The translations under genes were made by a program, and so were the position numbers. Positions 8,595 through 17,102 of a stretch of DNA of 41,745 nucleotides are shown here, one piece after another. The DNA is taken from NCBI GenBank assembly GCA_023265175.1, contig JAHFUI010000017.1, positions 1-41,745 of the forward strand, read 5' to 3'. How positions within the stretch are numbered: the first letter of the stretch is position 1; the number at the start of each line of letters is the position of its first letter. Below the pieces are notes generated by a model, which saw only the letters and a list, made by a program, of their open reading frames with translations, had not been told where the DNA came from and did no database searches. Origin of the DNA: Acidobacteriota bacterium. GTDB taxonomy: Bacteria > Acidobacteriota > Vicinamibacteria > Vicinamibacterales > CAVVIG01.

Positions 8595-9368
8595 ATGTGT
8601 AGGTCACTCATCACAGCAGTCGCTGCGGTGGCTCTTGTCTCCCTCATGCCGGCGCCTGTCGCGGCGCAGTGGCTGAACTATCCGACCGCTGGAATTCCCC
8701 GGACCCCCAATGGCAAGCCGAACCTGTCCGCTCCGACACCGCGGAAGCCGAACGGCCAGCCGGATCTGTCCGGAATCTGGATGGTGCCTGGCCTGAAATA
8801 TCTGATCAACATCGCTGCGGATCTCATGGACGTGCCGTTTCAGCCGTGGGCTGAGGCTGTCTACAAAGAGCGCAGGGAAAACTTCGGCAAGGACGACCCC
8901 AACAACTTCTGCCTCCCTTCGGTCATTCCGGAAAAAATTGCGGTCACCTCTCCGTGGAAGATCGTCGAGACGCCGGGAACGGTGATCATCCTCTACGAGT
9001 CTCGGACCATCTTTCGTCAGATTTTCACGGATGGCCGGCCCCTGCCGAAAGATCCCAATCCGACGTGGCAGGGATACTCGATCGGCAAGTGGGACGGAGA
9101 CGCGTTCGTGGTCGAAACCACCGGCTTCAATGGCAAGGGGTGGCTTGATACGAACGGCCATCCAATGACCGACGCGCTGCGCGTGATCGAACGTTACCGT
9201 CGCAAGGACTTCGGGCACATGGACGTTGAAATCACGATTGACGACCCCAAGGCGTATACGAAGCCGTGGACCATTCACGAAAATCCGGAGCTGATTCCGG
9301 ACACGGAGCTTCTGGAGTACATCTGCGAGGAGAACAACAAGGATCCTCAGCACATCGTTGGGAAGTAG
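8595..9368 (+). CDS. Secreted DLSGxW-family protein inside the formate dehydrogenase operon
   Basis: 257 residues with a signal peptide (MCRSLITAVAAVALVSLMPAPVAAQ). The mature protein opens with two short Pro/Asn-rich near-repeats, RTPNGKPNLSAP and RKPNGQPDLSGIW. It then shows the family landmarks: PDLSGIW, a central cysteine (NNFCLPS), GKWDGDAFVVETTGFNGKGW, and a strand-rich end. Two further members of this uncharacterised family are at 39799 and 40692. It sits 31 bp after fdsB and 15 bp before fdsA, so it is almost certainly cotranscribed with cytoplasmic enzyme subunits although it is exported. I do not know its function. Confidence 0.8.
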   Translation: MCRSLITAVAAVALVSLMPAPVAAQWLNYPTAGIPRTPNGKPNLSAPTPRKPNGQPDLSGIWMVPGLKYLINIAADLMDVPFQPWAEAVYKERRENFGKDDPNNFCLPSVIPEKIAVTSPWKIVETPGTVIILYESRTIFRQIFTDGRPLPKDPNPTWQGYSIGKWDGDAFVVETTGFNGKGWLDTNGHPMTDALRVIERYRRKDFGHMDVEITIDDPKAYTKPWTIHENPELIPDTELLEYICEENNKDPQHIVGK

Positions 9369-9383
9369 GCAGAGTGCGACATC

Positions 9384-12233
9384 ATGTATTCCACTGACTA
9401 CATCGACCAGGGCACGCCGCGCGTGGACAGCTCGAAGACGGTCACGCTGGAGATCGACGGCGTCCCGGTCACCGTACCCGAAGGCACGTCGATCATGCGC
9501 GCCGCGGCGTCGATCGATCGCCGGATTCCAAAACTCTGTGCGACAGATACGCTGAAGGCGTTCGGGTCGTGCCGGCTGTGCCTGGTGGAGATCGAGGGAC
9601 GCAAGGGCTACCCGGCGTCGTGCACCACATATGTCGCCGACGGCATCAAGGTTCGCACCGAGAGCCCGAGGCTCACGCAGTTGCGGCGCGGCGTGATGGA
9701 GCTCTATCTTTCCGATCATCCGCTGGACTGTGTGACCTGCCCCGCCAACGGCCACTGCGAGCTGCAGGACATGGCCGAGGATCTCGATCTCACCCAGTCG
9801 CGTTACGGCTTGAGCGGCGCCAACCATCAGCACGCTCCGACAGACACCAGCAATCCCTACTTCACCTTCGATCCGGCCATGTGCATCGTCTGCTCGCGGT
9901 GCGTGCGGGCGTGCGACGAGGTGCAGGGCACGTTCGCGCTCACGATTCAGGGGCGCGGATTCCAGTCGAAGGTCTCCGCGAGCCAGAACGAGCCGTTCCT
10001 CGCCTCCGAATGCGTGTCCTGCGGCGCGTGTGTCGAGGCCTGCCCGACCGTCGCGCTCACGGAAAAATCGGTGATCGAGCTCGGACGACCGGACCACGCC
10101 GTGACGACCACCTGCGGCTACTGCGGCGTCGGCTGCTCGTTCAAGGCCGAGGTGAAGGACGGGCAGGTCGTCCGCATGGCGCCGAACCGCGACGGCCATG
10201 CAAACCACGGGCACGCGTGCGTCAAAGGCCGCTTCGCGTTTGGGTACGCCACGCATCCGGATCGCGTCACCACGCCGATGATTCGCGGGTCGATCAACGA
10301 GCCGTGGCGACAGGTCTCCTGGGACGAGGCGATCAACTACGCCGCCACCGAGTTCCGCCGGATTCAGGCAAAGTACGGGCGCGACTCGATCGGCGGCATC
10401 CCGTCCTCCCGCTGCACGAACGAAGAAACGTTTCTCGTGCAGAAGCTCGTGCGCGCGGCGTTCGGCAACAACAACGTCGACACCTGCGCGCGTGTGTGCC
10501 ACTCGCCGACCGGCTACGGCCTCAAGAACACGATTGGCGAGTCGGCTGGCACGCAGGCCTTCGATTCGGTCATGAAGGCGGACACGATCATCGTCATGGG
10601 CGCGAATCCGACCGAGGGCCATCCGGTCTTCGCGTCGCAGTTGAAGCGCCGCCTCCGGCAGGGCGCGAAGCTGATCGTCATCGACCCGCGCGAGATCGCG
10701 CTCGTCCGGACGCCGCACATCGAGGCCGATTGCCACCTGCAGGTCAGACCCGGCACGAACGTCGCGCTGTTCAATGCCATCGCGCACGTCATCGTGACCG
10801 AGGGTCTTACGAAGGAAAACTACGTCGCGGACCGCTGCGAGATCGATTCCTACCGCAAGTGGAGGACGTTCGTCGCCGAGCCGCGCAACTCACCAGAGGA
10901 GACGGCTGCGTCCACCGGCGTCGCTCCGGGACTCGTCCGCCGCGCGGCGCGTCTGTACGCAACCGCCGGCAACGGCGCCATCTATTACGGGCTCGGAGTC
11001 ACCGAACACAGCCAGGGATCGACGATGGTCATGTGCATCGCGAACCTGGCGATGGCCACCGGCAATCTCGGACGTGAAGGCGTCGGCGTCAACCCGTTGC
11101 GCGGTCAGAACAACGTGCAGGGATCGTGCGACATGGGATCGTTCCCGCACGAGTTCAGCGGCTACCGGCACGTGGGTGATCCGGCGGTCCGCACGATGTT
11201 CGAGCGCGACTGGGGCGTGGCCTTGCAGTCGGAGCCCGGACTGCGACTCCCGAACATGTTTGAAGCGGCGCTCGACGGCAGCTTCAAGGGCCTGTACGTT
11301 CAGGGCGAGGACCCGGCGCAATCCGATCCGGACACCCAGCACGTGACCGCTGCGTTGGCGGCGATGGAGTGCGTCGTCGTTCAGGATCTGTTCCTGAACG
11401 AAACAGCGAAGTACGCGCACGTGTTCCTGCCCGGTTCGTCATTCCTGGAAAAAGACGGCACGTTCACCAACGCGGAGCGGCGCGTCTCCCGCGTGCGCAA
11501 GGTCATGGAACCGCGCGCTGGCTTCCAGGACTGGGAAGTGACGTGCTTGCTGTCGAACGCGCTCGGGTACCCGATGCATTATCGCCATCCGTCGGAGATC
11601 ATGAACGAGATCGCCCGGCTGACGCCGGTCTTCGCCGGGTTCACGTACGAGAAGCTCGACCGCCTTGGCAGCATCCAGTGGCCGTGCAACGACAAGGCGC
11701 CGGAAGGCACGCCGACGATGCACGTCGGCGAGTTCGTGCGTGGGAAGGGCAAGTTCTTCGTCACCGAATTCGTACCGACGAGCGAACGCGCGACGCGGCG
11801 GTATCCTCTCCTGCTGACGACCGGGCGCGTGCTCACCCAGTACAACGTCGGCGCCCAGACGCGCCGGACCGCGAACGTCGCCTGGGCATCGGCGGATCGT
11901 CTCGAGATTCATCCTCACGACGCCGAAGTCCGCGGCATCAAGGATGGCGACCTGGTCGGATTGACGAGCCGCTCCGGGGACATCGTGCTGCCCGCAGTGG
12001 TCACCGACCGCGTCCGGCCGGGCGTCGTCTACACGACCTTCCATTTCCCGGACTCCGGCGCCAACGTCGTCACGACGGAAAATTCAGACTGGGCGACCAA
12101 TTGTCCCGAGTACAAAGTGACGGCGGTCGAGATCGTGAAAGTCAATCAGCCGTCCGCGTGGCAGAAGCGCCACCGTGAGTTTACCGACCGACAGCTCGAA
12201 TTCCTCAAGGGCGGCGACGTCACGCACGCCTGA
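9384..12233 (+). CDS. fdsA: Formate dehydrogenase catalytic (alpha) subunit, molybdenum
   Basis: 949 residues with the full FdsA/NuoG-type set of clusters. The [2Fe-2S] cluster has Cys52, 63, 66 and 80. The His-Cys [4Fe-4S] cluster uses His112 with Cys116, 119 and 125. Two ferredoxin-type [4Fe-4S] clusters use Cys167-177 and Cys210-220 (CIVCSRCVRAC and CVSCGACVEAC). The proximal cluster is CGYCGVGC at 244-251. The bis-MGD domain follows; the molybdenum ligand is the cysteine in TCARVCHSPTGYG, so this is a Cys rather than selenocysteine enzyme. It oxidises formate to CO2 in the cytoplasm and sends electrons to the FdsG-FdsB chain. FdsD follows 3 bp after its stop. Confidence 0.93.
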   Translation: MYSTDYIDQGTPRVDSSKTVTLEIDGVPVTVPEGTSIMRAAASIDRRIPKLCATDTLKAFGSCRLCLVEIEGRKGYPASCTTYVADGIKVRTESPRLTQLRRGVMELYLSDHPLDCVTCPANGHCELQDMAEDLDLTQSRYGLSGANHQHAPTDTSNPYFTFDPAMCIVCSRCVRACDEVQGTFALTIQGRGFQSKVSASQNEPFLASECVSCGACVEACPTVALTEKSVIELGRPDHAVTTTCGYCGVGCSFKAEVKDGQVVRMAPNRDGHANHGHACVKGRFAFGYATHPDRVTTPMIRGSINEPWRQVSWDEAINYAATEFRRIQAKYGRDSIGGIPSSRCTNEETFLVQKLVRAAFGNNNVDTCARVCHSPTGYGLKNTIGESAGTQAFDSVMKADTIIVMGANPTEGHPVFASQLKRRLRQGAKLIVIDPREIALVRTPHIEADCHLQVRPGTNVALFNAIAHVIVTEGLTKENYVADRCEIDSYRKWRTFVAEPRNSPEETAASTGVAPGLVRRAARLYATAGNGAIYYGLGVTEHSQGSTMVMCIANLAMATGNLGREGVGVNPLRGQNNVQGSCDMGSFPHEFSGYRHVGDPAVRTMFERDWGVALQSEPGLRLPNMFEAALDGSFKGLYVQGEDPAQSDPDTQHVTAALAAMECVVVQDLFLNETAKYAHVFLPGSSFLEKDGTFTNAERRVSRVRKVMEPRAGFQDWEVTCLLSNALGYPMHYRHPSEIMNEIARLTPVFAGFTYEKLDRLGSIQWPCNDKAPEGTPTMHVGEFVRGKGKFFVTEFVPTSERATRRYPLLLTTGRVLTQYNVGAQTRRTANVAWASADRLEIHPHDAEVRGIKDGDLVGLTSRSGDIVLPAVVTDRVRPGVVYTTFHFPDSGANVVTTENSDWATNCPEYKVTAVEIVKVNQPSAWQKRHREFTDRQLEFLKGGDVTHA

Positions 12234-12236
12234 TTT

Positions 12237-12470
12237 ATGAGAGCCGAACGCCTCGTGACGATGGCCAACGACATCGGCGCGTTTTTCGACGCGGAATCCG
12301 ACAAGGCCGAAGCGGCGCGCAACGTCGCGAATCATCTGAAGAAATTCTGGGACCCGCGCATGCGTCGTGAGATTCTGGCGCACTATCGCGAGGGCGGCGC
12401 GGGCCTCAATCCGCTCGTGCGGTCCGCGATCGCGCTGCTGGCCGAAAGCAACGGGCACGATCGTACGTAA
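12237..12470 (+). CDS. fdsD: Formate dehydrogenase delta subunit
   Basis: 77 residues with the recognisable core RLVTMANDIGAFF, VANHLKKFWDPRMRREI and GAGLNPLVRSAI of the FdsD family. This small subunit is needed for assembly or stability of NAD-dependent formate dehydrogenases and contains no cofactor motif. It begins 3 bp after the fdsA stop and ends 12 bp before the ECF sigma factor start, so all four genes are likely to be on one message. It supports the soluble NAD-linked (FdsABGD) assignment of the locus over a membrane-bound formate hydrogenlyase. No fdhD gene is seen nearby. Confidence 0.88.
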   Translation: MRAERLVTMANDIGAFFDAESDKAEAARNVANHLKKFWDPRMRREILAHYREGGAGLNPLVRSAIALLAESNGHDRT

Positions 12471-12482
12471 CCAACTGATCAG

Positions 12483-13058
12483 ATGACCAAATCCTCGATT
12501 GCGGTGGCGTCGATGATCGACCATGCCCGTCAGGGTGACGCGCGGGCGCTCGCGACGCTCATGCCGCTTGTCTACGACGAGCTGCGCCGGCTGGCAATCC
12601 GGTACATGCGCCGCGAGCGGCCAGGACAGACGCTGCAGGCCACCGCGCTCGTGCACGACGTCTACCTCCGGCTGCTGCAGGACTCGCAGCTGTCCTGGCA
12701 GAACCGCGCGCATTTTTTCGGGATCGCCGCACGGTCGATGCGCCAGATTCTCATCGAGCGCGCGCGTACCCGTGGCGCGGCCAAGCGCGGCGGAGGCCGC
12801 GTTCGCGTGACGTTCGAGCCGGGGCTGATTGCGGCGGAGGCGCCAACTCTCGATCTTGAGGCGCTCGACGAGGCGCTGACGCGCCTCGCGACGTTCGACG
12901 CCGAGCTCGCGCGCGTCGTCGAGGTACGGTTTTTTGGCGGCTTGTCGATCGAGGAGACCGCGGAAGCGCTGGATATTTCACCCGCGACCGTCAAGCGCCG
13001 GTGGACCCTCGCGAGGGCCTGGCTGGCCCGCGAGCTCGGAGACACGCCGCGCAGGTGA
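12483..13058 (+). CDS. ECF-type RNA polymerase sigma factor
   Basis: 191 residues of the Acidobacteria/Planctomycetes-type ECF group. Region 2 is near residues 20-60 (LMPLVYDELRRLAIRYM and TALVHDVYLRLL). Region 4 is at about 130-180, with a helix-turn-helix reading SIEETAEALDISPATVKRRW. There is no anti-sigma gene beside it. Its stop overlaps the start of a Ser/Thr kinase gene by 4 bp (GTGA), the typical pairing in these phyla, in which the kinase is thought to replace an anti-sigma factor. It starts 12 bp after fdsD, so it may be expressed with the formate dehydrogenase genes. Confidence 0.88.
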   Translation: MTKSSIAVASMIDHARQGDARALATLMPLVYDELRRLAIRYMRRERPGQTLQATALVHDVYLRLLQDSQLSWQNRAHFFGIAARSMRQILIERARTRGAAKRGGGRVRVTFEPGLIAAEAPTLDLEALDEALTRLATFDAELARVVEVRFFGGLSIEETAEALDISPATVKRRWTLARAWLARELGDTPRR

Positions 13059-14629
13059 CGCACGACGAATGGACACGCGTGCGCGAGCTCTTCGATGCCG
13101 CGCTCACACGCCGGTCGAGCGAGCGCGCGGCCTTTCTCGACGAGACGTGCGCCGGAAGTCCGTCACTGCGCGCCGAGGTCGCGTCGCTGCTCGACGCGCA
13201 CGATCGCGCCGCCGACTTCATCGAAGCGCCGGCGTATGAGGTGGCGGCGCACCTGTTCGCCGACGCGATCGACCACCCGGTGGCCGGCCGCGCTGTGGGT
13301 CCCTACATCATCCGGCATGAAATCGGCCGTGGCGGCATGGGCGTCGTCTATCTCGCCGACGACACACGGCTGTCGCGGCGCGTTGCGCTCAAAGCCATCG
13401 TGCCAGGCACCGGGTCCGACGCCACTCGCCGCGCGCGCATGCGGCAGGAAGCGCGCGCCGCCGCCGCCCTGTCCCACCCCGGGATCGCGACAGTGTACGC
13501 ACTGGAGGAGATCGGCGAGGAGCTGTATTTGGCCTGCGAGTATGTGCCCGGCCGTACGCTGCGGGCGCTGATTGAATCCGAACGGCTGGCGCTGCCGCAG
13601 GTCGTCGATATCGCCGTGCAGCTGGCGCGGGCGCTGGCCGCTGCTCATGCGCAGGGTGTCGTGCATCGCGATCTCAAGCCTGAAAACGTTGTCCGGAGCG
13701 GCGCGGGCGTTGTGAAAGTGCTCGATTTCGGCATCGCTCGAATGGAAAATGCAGCTGGCGCGCGGCTTACTCCCACTGGAGACATGATTGGGACGCCCGC
13801 ATACATGGCGCCCGAGCAGATTCGCCGCCAGCGCGTGGATTTTCGAACCGATCTGTTTGCTCTTGGTTTGCTCGTGTACGAGATGGCTTCCGGATCCAAC
13901 CCGTTCGAGGCCGATACCGCGACGGCCACGATCGCGCGGATCCTCGAGGTTGATCCTCTCCCGCTCTCGCAGGTGTCCGGCACGGGACTTCCTGCGCTGG
14001 ACCGTATCGTCGCGCTCTGCCTGCGCAAGGACGCGGAGAGCCGCTATGCATCCGCCGAGCGGTTGGTTGCCGATCTCGAACACCTCCAGGCGCAGCTGGC
14101 CGAACATCGGGATGACGCACCGGCGGAACTGCCGCGGGCCGGCGGTTCTGCCATCGTCGAATCGCGTACGCGCTCGGCGCAGTGGTGGTGGGAATTCCAC
14201 CAGGTCGCGGTCTCGATGCTGTATGTGTCGATGATGTACCCCGCGTGGCGCGCGCGTGCATGGCTGCCGGCGTCCTGGGGCACCTTCTTCTTCTTCGCCG
14301 TCCTGGCCGCCGTCGCGACTTCAACGACCGTCCGATTACATCTGCGCTTTACCGCGCGGGTCTACCCCGCGGAGTTGGCTGTGCAGCGATCTCGTGCGCT
14401 GGGGTGGACGCGGGTAAGCGACGCTGGCTTTTCCCTGGCGCTGCTGCTCGCCGCCATCGGAATCGAACACGCGCACCCGGAAATCGCCACCCTGCTCGTG
14501 ACGGTCTCCATCGCCGCCGCCGTCGCGTCGTTCACAATCGAGCCGGCCACGACGAGGGCGGCGTTTGCGCAGCACCCTTCGACTTCGACCCTTGAACCAC
14601 CACGAAGGGCACGAAGGACACAAAGGTAG
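13055..14629 (+). CDS. Membrane serine/threonine protein kinase (PknB type)
   Basis: 524 residues from a GTG overlapping the sigma factor stop (GTGA); this start drops 18 unlikely residues. Residues 1-75 are the short helical domain common before these kinases. The kinase domain has the glycine loop GRGGMGVVYL (91-100), Lys113 in VALK, HRDLKPEN (204-211), DFG (224-226) and GTPAYMAPEQ (247-256). After about residue 360 come two pairs of hydrophobic segments (YVSMMYPAW, FFFFAVLAAVA, GFSLALLLAAIGIE and LLVTVSIAAAVASF), so the C-terminus is in the membrane. The last dozen residues (EPPRRARRTQR) are encoded by the left arm of a palindromic repeat. It probably phosphorylates or tunes the adjacent sigma factor. 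Confidence 0.9.
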   Translation: MTHDEWTRVRELFDAALTRRSSERAAFLDETCAGSPSLRAEVASLLDAHDRAADFIEAPAYEVAAHLFADAIDHPVAGRAVGPYIIRHEIGRGGMGVVYLADDTRLSRRVALKAIVPGTGSDATRRARMRQEARAAAALSHPGIATVYALEEIGEELYLACEYVPGRTLRALIESERLALPQVVDIAVQLARALAAAHAQGVVHRDLKPENVVRSGAGVVKVLDFGIARMENAAGARLTPTGDMIGTPAYMAPEQIRRQRVDFRTDLFALGLLVYEMASGSNPFEADTATATIARILEVDPLPLSQVSGTGLPALDRIVALCLRKDAESRYASAERLVADLEHLQAQLAEHRDDAPAELPRAGGSAIVESRTRSAQWWWEFHQVAVSMLYVSMMYPAWRARAWLPASWGTFFFFAVLAAVATSTTVRLHLRFTARVYPAELAVQRSRALGWTRVSDAGFSLALLLAAIGIEHAHPEIATLLVTVSIAAAVASFTIEPATTRAAFAQHPSTSTLEPPRRARRTQR

Positions 14630-14673
14630 AGCACACCCTGATTTCCTTTGTGTCCATGGTGTCCTTTGTGGTT
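14595..14673. repeat. Palindromic 'CCACGAAGG/CCTTTGTGG' repeat
   Basis: A left arm of ACCACGAAGG-CACGAAGGACACAAAGG type (14595-14626) faces a right arm CCTTTGTGTCC...TCCTTTGTGGTT (14645-14673). About 22 of 27 positions are complementary and the loop is 18 bp. It lies at the junction of two convergent genes and overlaps the last codons of the kinase. It belongs with the similar repeats at 15990-16089 and 18041-18101. A hairpin here could end transcription on both strands. Confidence 0.75.
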
Positions 14674-15904
14674 AGTCATCGCCGCTGGAACCCCGTTGGG
14701 GTTGTGTCAGCGCCCTCTGCATCGCCCCCAGCGTGAACTCGAGTGACTCCCGCGGCACGCCGTTGACGAACGGCTTGATGAGCCAGCCCAGTCCGGTTGG
14801 GATGTCGCGACTGAGAGACACCGACTCGCACTGGACGACTGTCCCGTCCTCGTGCTCCTCGAGCGCACAGTAGTTATTGAAGCGCCAGAGAAATCCGCTG
14901 TCGCGCCCCACCGGTTTCTCCCGCTCGTCGGGTGTGCCGGCATCACGGACTTCGGCGATCCGCGTGCTGAAACTGCGCACCTGCATCCGTCCAGCCGTCA
15001 CCGGCAGGTAGCTCACGTCGGACTCGGTATTGAGGATCACGCTCACGATCTTCTTCATGAACAGCTGGAGCGAAACCTTGAAATGCTCGCCATCGCGAGA
15101 GAGCGTTGTGGAGCGGCGCACGGCGGGCCGGTAGACATCCTGATATCTGTCGTACGACTGCATCAGACCGATCACACGGTCGAGTCCAGCGCCAGCCACG
15201 AAGGCCGTGCCGACCCAATGGTGACAAATAGCGTTGCGAAACTGAATCGGACCTTCCGGGGCGCGCGTGTCCATCCGGCTGACAACAATCTCGCCGCGCC
15301 GTACCCGGGCGCCCACTTCGCGGCGCTGGGCATCCGGCAGCCCGTCCATCCAGAGGAAGGACCGGCTGCCATTTCGTTCTTCGTCCATCCGCGCTTCAGT
15401 CAGATGAGCATATCGATCGAATGCGAGCACGGCGTCGGGGCGGAGATCGGCGGCGTGGACAACGGCAATCGGAGCCAGTGAGACGACAAGGAGATCGCAC
15501 GCAAACACGAAGACATCGCTCAAGACGAAATTTACGACCGAGCACATCGTGACGCTGATGAGGTTCGCGGCCAGATAGTGAAGCCGTCCAACCTCTACCA
15601 GCGCTGCGGTGAGGACCGTGTTGCAGACGAGGGAGACGGCGCCGTTGGTCAGGTTGAAACGCACGAACTTCGAGACCAGGCCGAACCCAGTGGTCGGTCG
15701 ATCCGCCCACGTCCAATGGACGTGCCAGCAGAAGTTGTGCAGGATCGTCAGCTCTGTGGCGACTGCAGTGGCGGCAAGATAGTGGAAACCCAGGACATCT
15801 CGGAGTATCGCCACGCATCCGAGTTGAACCAGCAGTCCGACAACGCCGACGGCGTTGAACATCGTCCAGCGCCGCGTCTTCGACATGCAGGGACGGCCCT
15901 CCAT
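14672..15904 (-). CDS. GtrA-like membrane domain fused to an uncharacterised soluble domain
   Basis: 410 residues from the ATG at 15904, chosen because GGGAGG lies 4 nt upstream; the frame is open to 15988. Residues 15-135 hold four hydrophobic helices of GtrA/DPMS type (FNAVGVVGLLVQLGCVAIL, then YLAATAVATELTILHNFCWHVHW, FVRFNLTNGAVSLVCNTV and LISVTMCSVVNFVLSDVFVF). GtrA proteins are thought to help move polyprenyl-linked sugars across the membrane. A fifth segment, LLVVSLAPIAVVHAADL, reads like the signal peptide of a once-separate secreted protein. Residues 155-405 are a strand-rich domain I cannot name (with FVAGAGLDRVIGLMQSYDRY and FLWRFNNYCALEEHEDGT), possibly a START/SRPBCC-like lipid-binding fold. 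The fusion is unusual. Confidence 0.75.
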   Translation of the reverse strand: MEGRPCMSKTRRWTMFNAVGVVGLLVQLGCVAILRDVLGFHYLAATAVATELTILHNFCWHVHWTWADRPTTGFGLVSKFVRFNLTNGAVSLVCNTVLTAALVEVGRLHYLAANLISVTMCSVVNFVLSDVFVFACDLLVVSLAPIAVVHAADLRPDAVLAFDRYAHLTEARMDEERNGSRSFLWMDGLPDAQRREVGARVRRGEIVVSRMDTRAPEGPIQFRNAICHHWVGTAFVAGAGLDRVIGLMQSYDRYQDVYRPAVRRSTTLSRDGEHFKVSLQLFMKKIVSVILNTESDVSYLPVTAGRMQVRSFSTRIAEVRDAGTPDEREKPVGRDSGFLWRFNNYCALEEHEDGTVVQCESVSLSRDIPTGLGWLIKPFVNGVPRESLEFTLGAMQRALTQPQRGSSGDD

Positions 15905-15919
15905 CAAACCTCCCGTGTG

Positions 15920-15938
15920 GCGGCCGCTCTGCGGCCGC
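15920..15938. repeat. Double NotI-type motif, GCGGCCGC-N3-GCGGCCGC
   Basis: Two perfect 8-bp palindromes separated by TCT, just upstream of the GtrA-fusion start. The same pair, separated by GTG, occurs at 39884-39902. Recurrence at two distant sites with the same spacing indicates a dispersed repeat, not chance. Confidence 0.65.
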
Positions 15939-15943
15939 AGCGA

Positions 15944-16122
15944 AGTACCACATTTCGCAATTGCGGTGACGTATTTCATTTGGGCCACAGAGGCACAGAG
16001 TCACAAAGGCGCTCGACGTGCTGCGCGGCGCCGCGTCGAGAGCGGGGTGTTGGGCGTGTCTTTCTCGGTGCCTCCGTGCCTCTATGGCCAAATATGTCAC
16101 CGCATTTATGAAATGGGGGACT
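15944..16122. repeat. MITE-like element with 33-bp terminal inverted repeats
   Basis: The outer arms 15944-15976 and 16090-16122 match in inverted orientation at 27 of 33 positions (both carry the block GCGGTGAC and a following TATTT). Inside lies a second palindrome of GCCACAGAGGCACAGAG (from 15984) and CTCCGTGCCTCTATGGC (to 16089), and a GC-rich centre (GCGCGGCGCCGCG). There is no open reading frame of note. It fills most of the 262-bp gap between two minus-strand genes. Target-site duplication was not evident by eye. Confidence 0.65.
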
Positions 16123-16166
16123 AAGACAGCTCTCTTGAGGCGCACTACAGAAACGTGCTCCATTCG

Positions 16167-16865
16167 TCACGACTCAGGCATTAGAAGATGTCGAGGTGAC
16201 AACGGCTCCGCGAGATAGAGCGCCCGCACGTGTCGAGCGACCGACACGACGACAGTGAAGCCGATTGCGGCAATGGCGATGACCCCTCCCACGTCGAAAA
16301 GACGGTACGATCGTCCGAGGATGTCGACCGTCGGGTCGGACAAGAGGGCCAGCGTTCCGATCGCGAGGAGGAGTCGCAGTTCGGTCGGGCCGATTCCCCA
16401 GAACGACATTCTAAAAACCGTCAGACAGTAGGCCGCCAGGTACACTTCGATCAACAGCATGAACAACGCGATGAGCACGCCCATCGCGACGAGCGGGCTC
16501 ATGTACCCGGATACGGCAAGGCCGGAGACGAGGAAGAGCACCCCGAAACAATCGACGACGTGGTCAACGTAGAACCCGTAGCGCGGACGCTGTTGCCGCC
16601 GAACCCTCGCGATCGTTCCGTCAAGGCTGTCTCCGAACCAATTCATGGCCAAACCGACGATCGCGGCGAACAGGGCGAACCGGTTGAACCGCGCTGCGTA
16701 GTACGAAGCGCCCGTCATCAGCATCGCGAGCAACGCAAGCAGCGTGAGATGGTCCGAGCTGATTCCGCTCGGCAGCCGGACGGCCAGCCATACGAGACAG
16801 CGGCGCTCCAGTGCCGCGGACACACTCATCACGCGCCGGGCCTCGCCAAATTCGGTCACGCTCAT
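16167..16865 (-). CDS. CDP-alcohol phosphatidyltransferase family protein
   Basis: 232 residues from the ATG at 16865, which has GGGAGG 6 nt upstream; ten extra residues are possible upstream. The family signature D-x2-DG-x2-AR-x9-G-x3-D-x3-D is complete: Asp79, Asp82-Gly83, Ala86-Arg87, Gly97, Asp101, Asp105. About six transmembrane helices follow the usual pattern. These enzymes transfer a phosphatidyl or phospho-alcohol group from a CDP-linked donor, as in phospholipid head-group or inositol-phosphate lipid synthesis. The substrate cannot be told from sequence. The neighbouring GtrA-fusion gene on the same strand suggests a membrane lipid or lipid-linked sugar context. Confidence 0.87.
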   Translation of the reverse strand: MSVTEFGEARRVMSVSAALERRCLVWLAVRLPSGISSDHLTLLALLAMLMTGASYYAARFNRFALFAAIVGLAMNWFGDSLDGTIARVRRQQRPRYGFYVDHVVDCFGVLFLVSGLAVSGYMSPLVAMGVLIALFMLLIEVYLAAYCLTVFRMSFWGIGPTELRLLLAIGTLALLSDPTVDILGRSYRLFDVGGVIAIAAIGFTVVVSVARHVRALYLAEPLSPRHLLMPES

Positions 16866-16974
16866 CTCATTCCTCCCGTACCGGGAAACCGTCACATCGG
16901 CACATGCGAAATCGGGTGAGATTTCGGCTCAATCCCGGCGTTTTCGCCTAACTTTTGCTGGCCGAACTTCGTTC

Positions 16975-17003
16975 TTGGGCTGACAAGCCGGATGTGATAG
17001 ATT
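16975..17003 (+). promoter_or_regulatory. Possible sigma-70-type promoter for the M23 peptidase gene
   Basis: TTGGGC (16975-16980), a 17-bp spacer, and TAGATT (16998-17003) resemble -35 and -10 boxes, 3/6 and 4/6 to consensus. They lie in the 237-bp gap between divergent genes, about 100 bp before the peptidase start. The leader that would follow has a small hairpin (GAACCG/CGGTTTC near 17061-17080). Weak by sequence alone. Confidence 0.3.
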
Positions 17004-17102
17004 TCACAGGCTTCAGACGCGGCCGGTTGTCGTGTCCAACCCCTTGTTAACTCGCGGATAGAACCGTTCATTCGGTTTCCCGGACTTGGTTCGTTGGAGG
17101 CT

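Noticed and set aside
10480-10510. Selenocysteine (UGA) formate dehydrogenase
   Set aside because: The molybdenum ligand position in TCARVCHSP is encoded as cysteine (TGC/TGT), and no in-frame TGA is present.
8604-10787. Long minus-strand open frame (727 codons) across fdsA
   Set aside because: It is a GC-driven shadow of the plus-strand gene; composition is Arg/Ala/His-rich and no domain is visible. The same applies to the frames at 6881-8647, 18171-20036 and 21201-22787.
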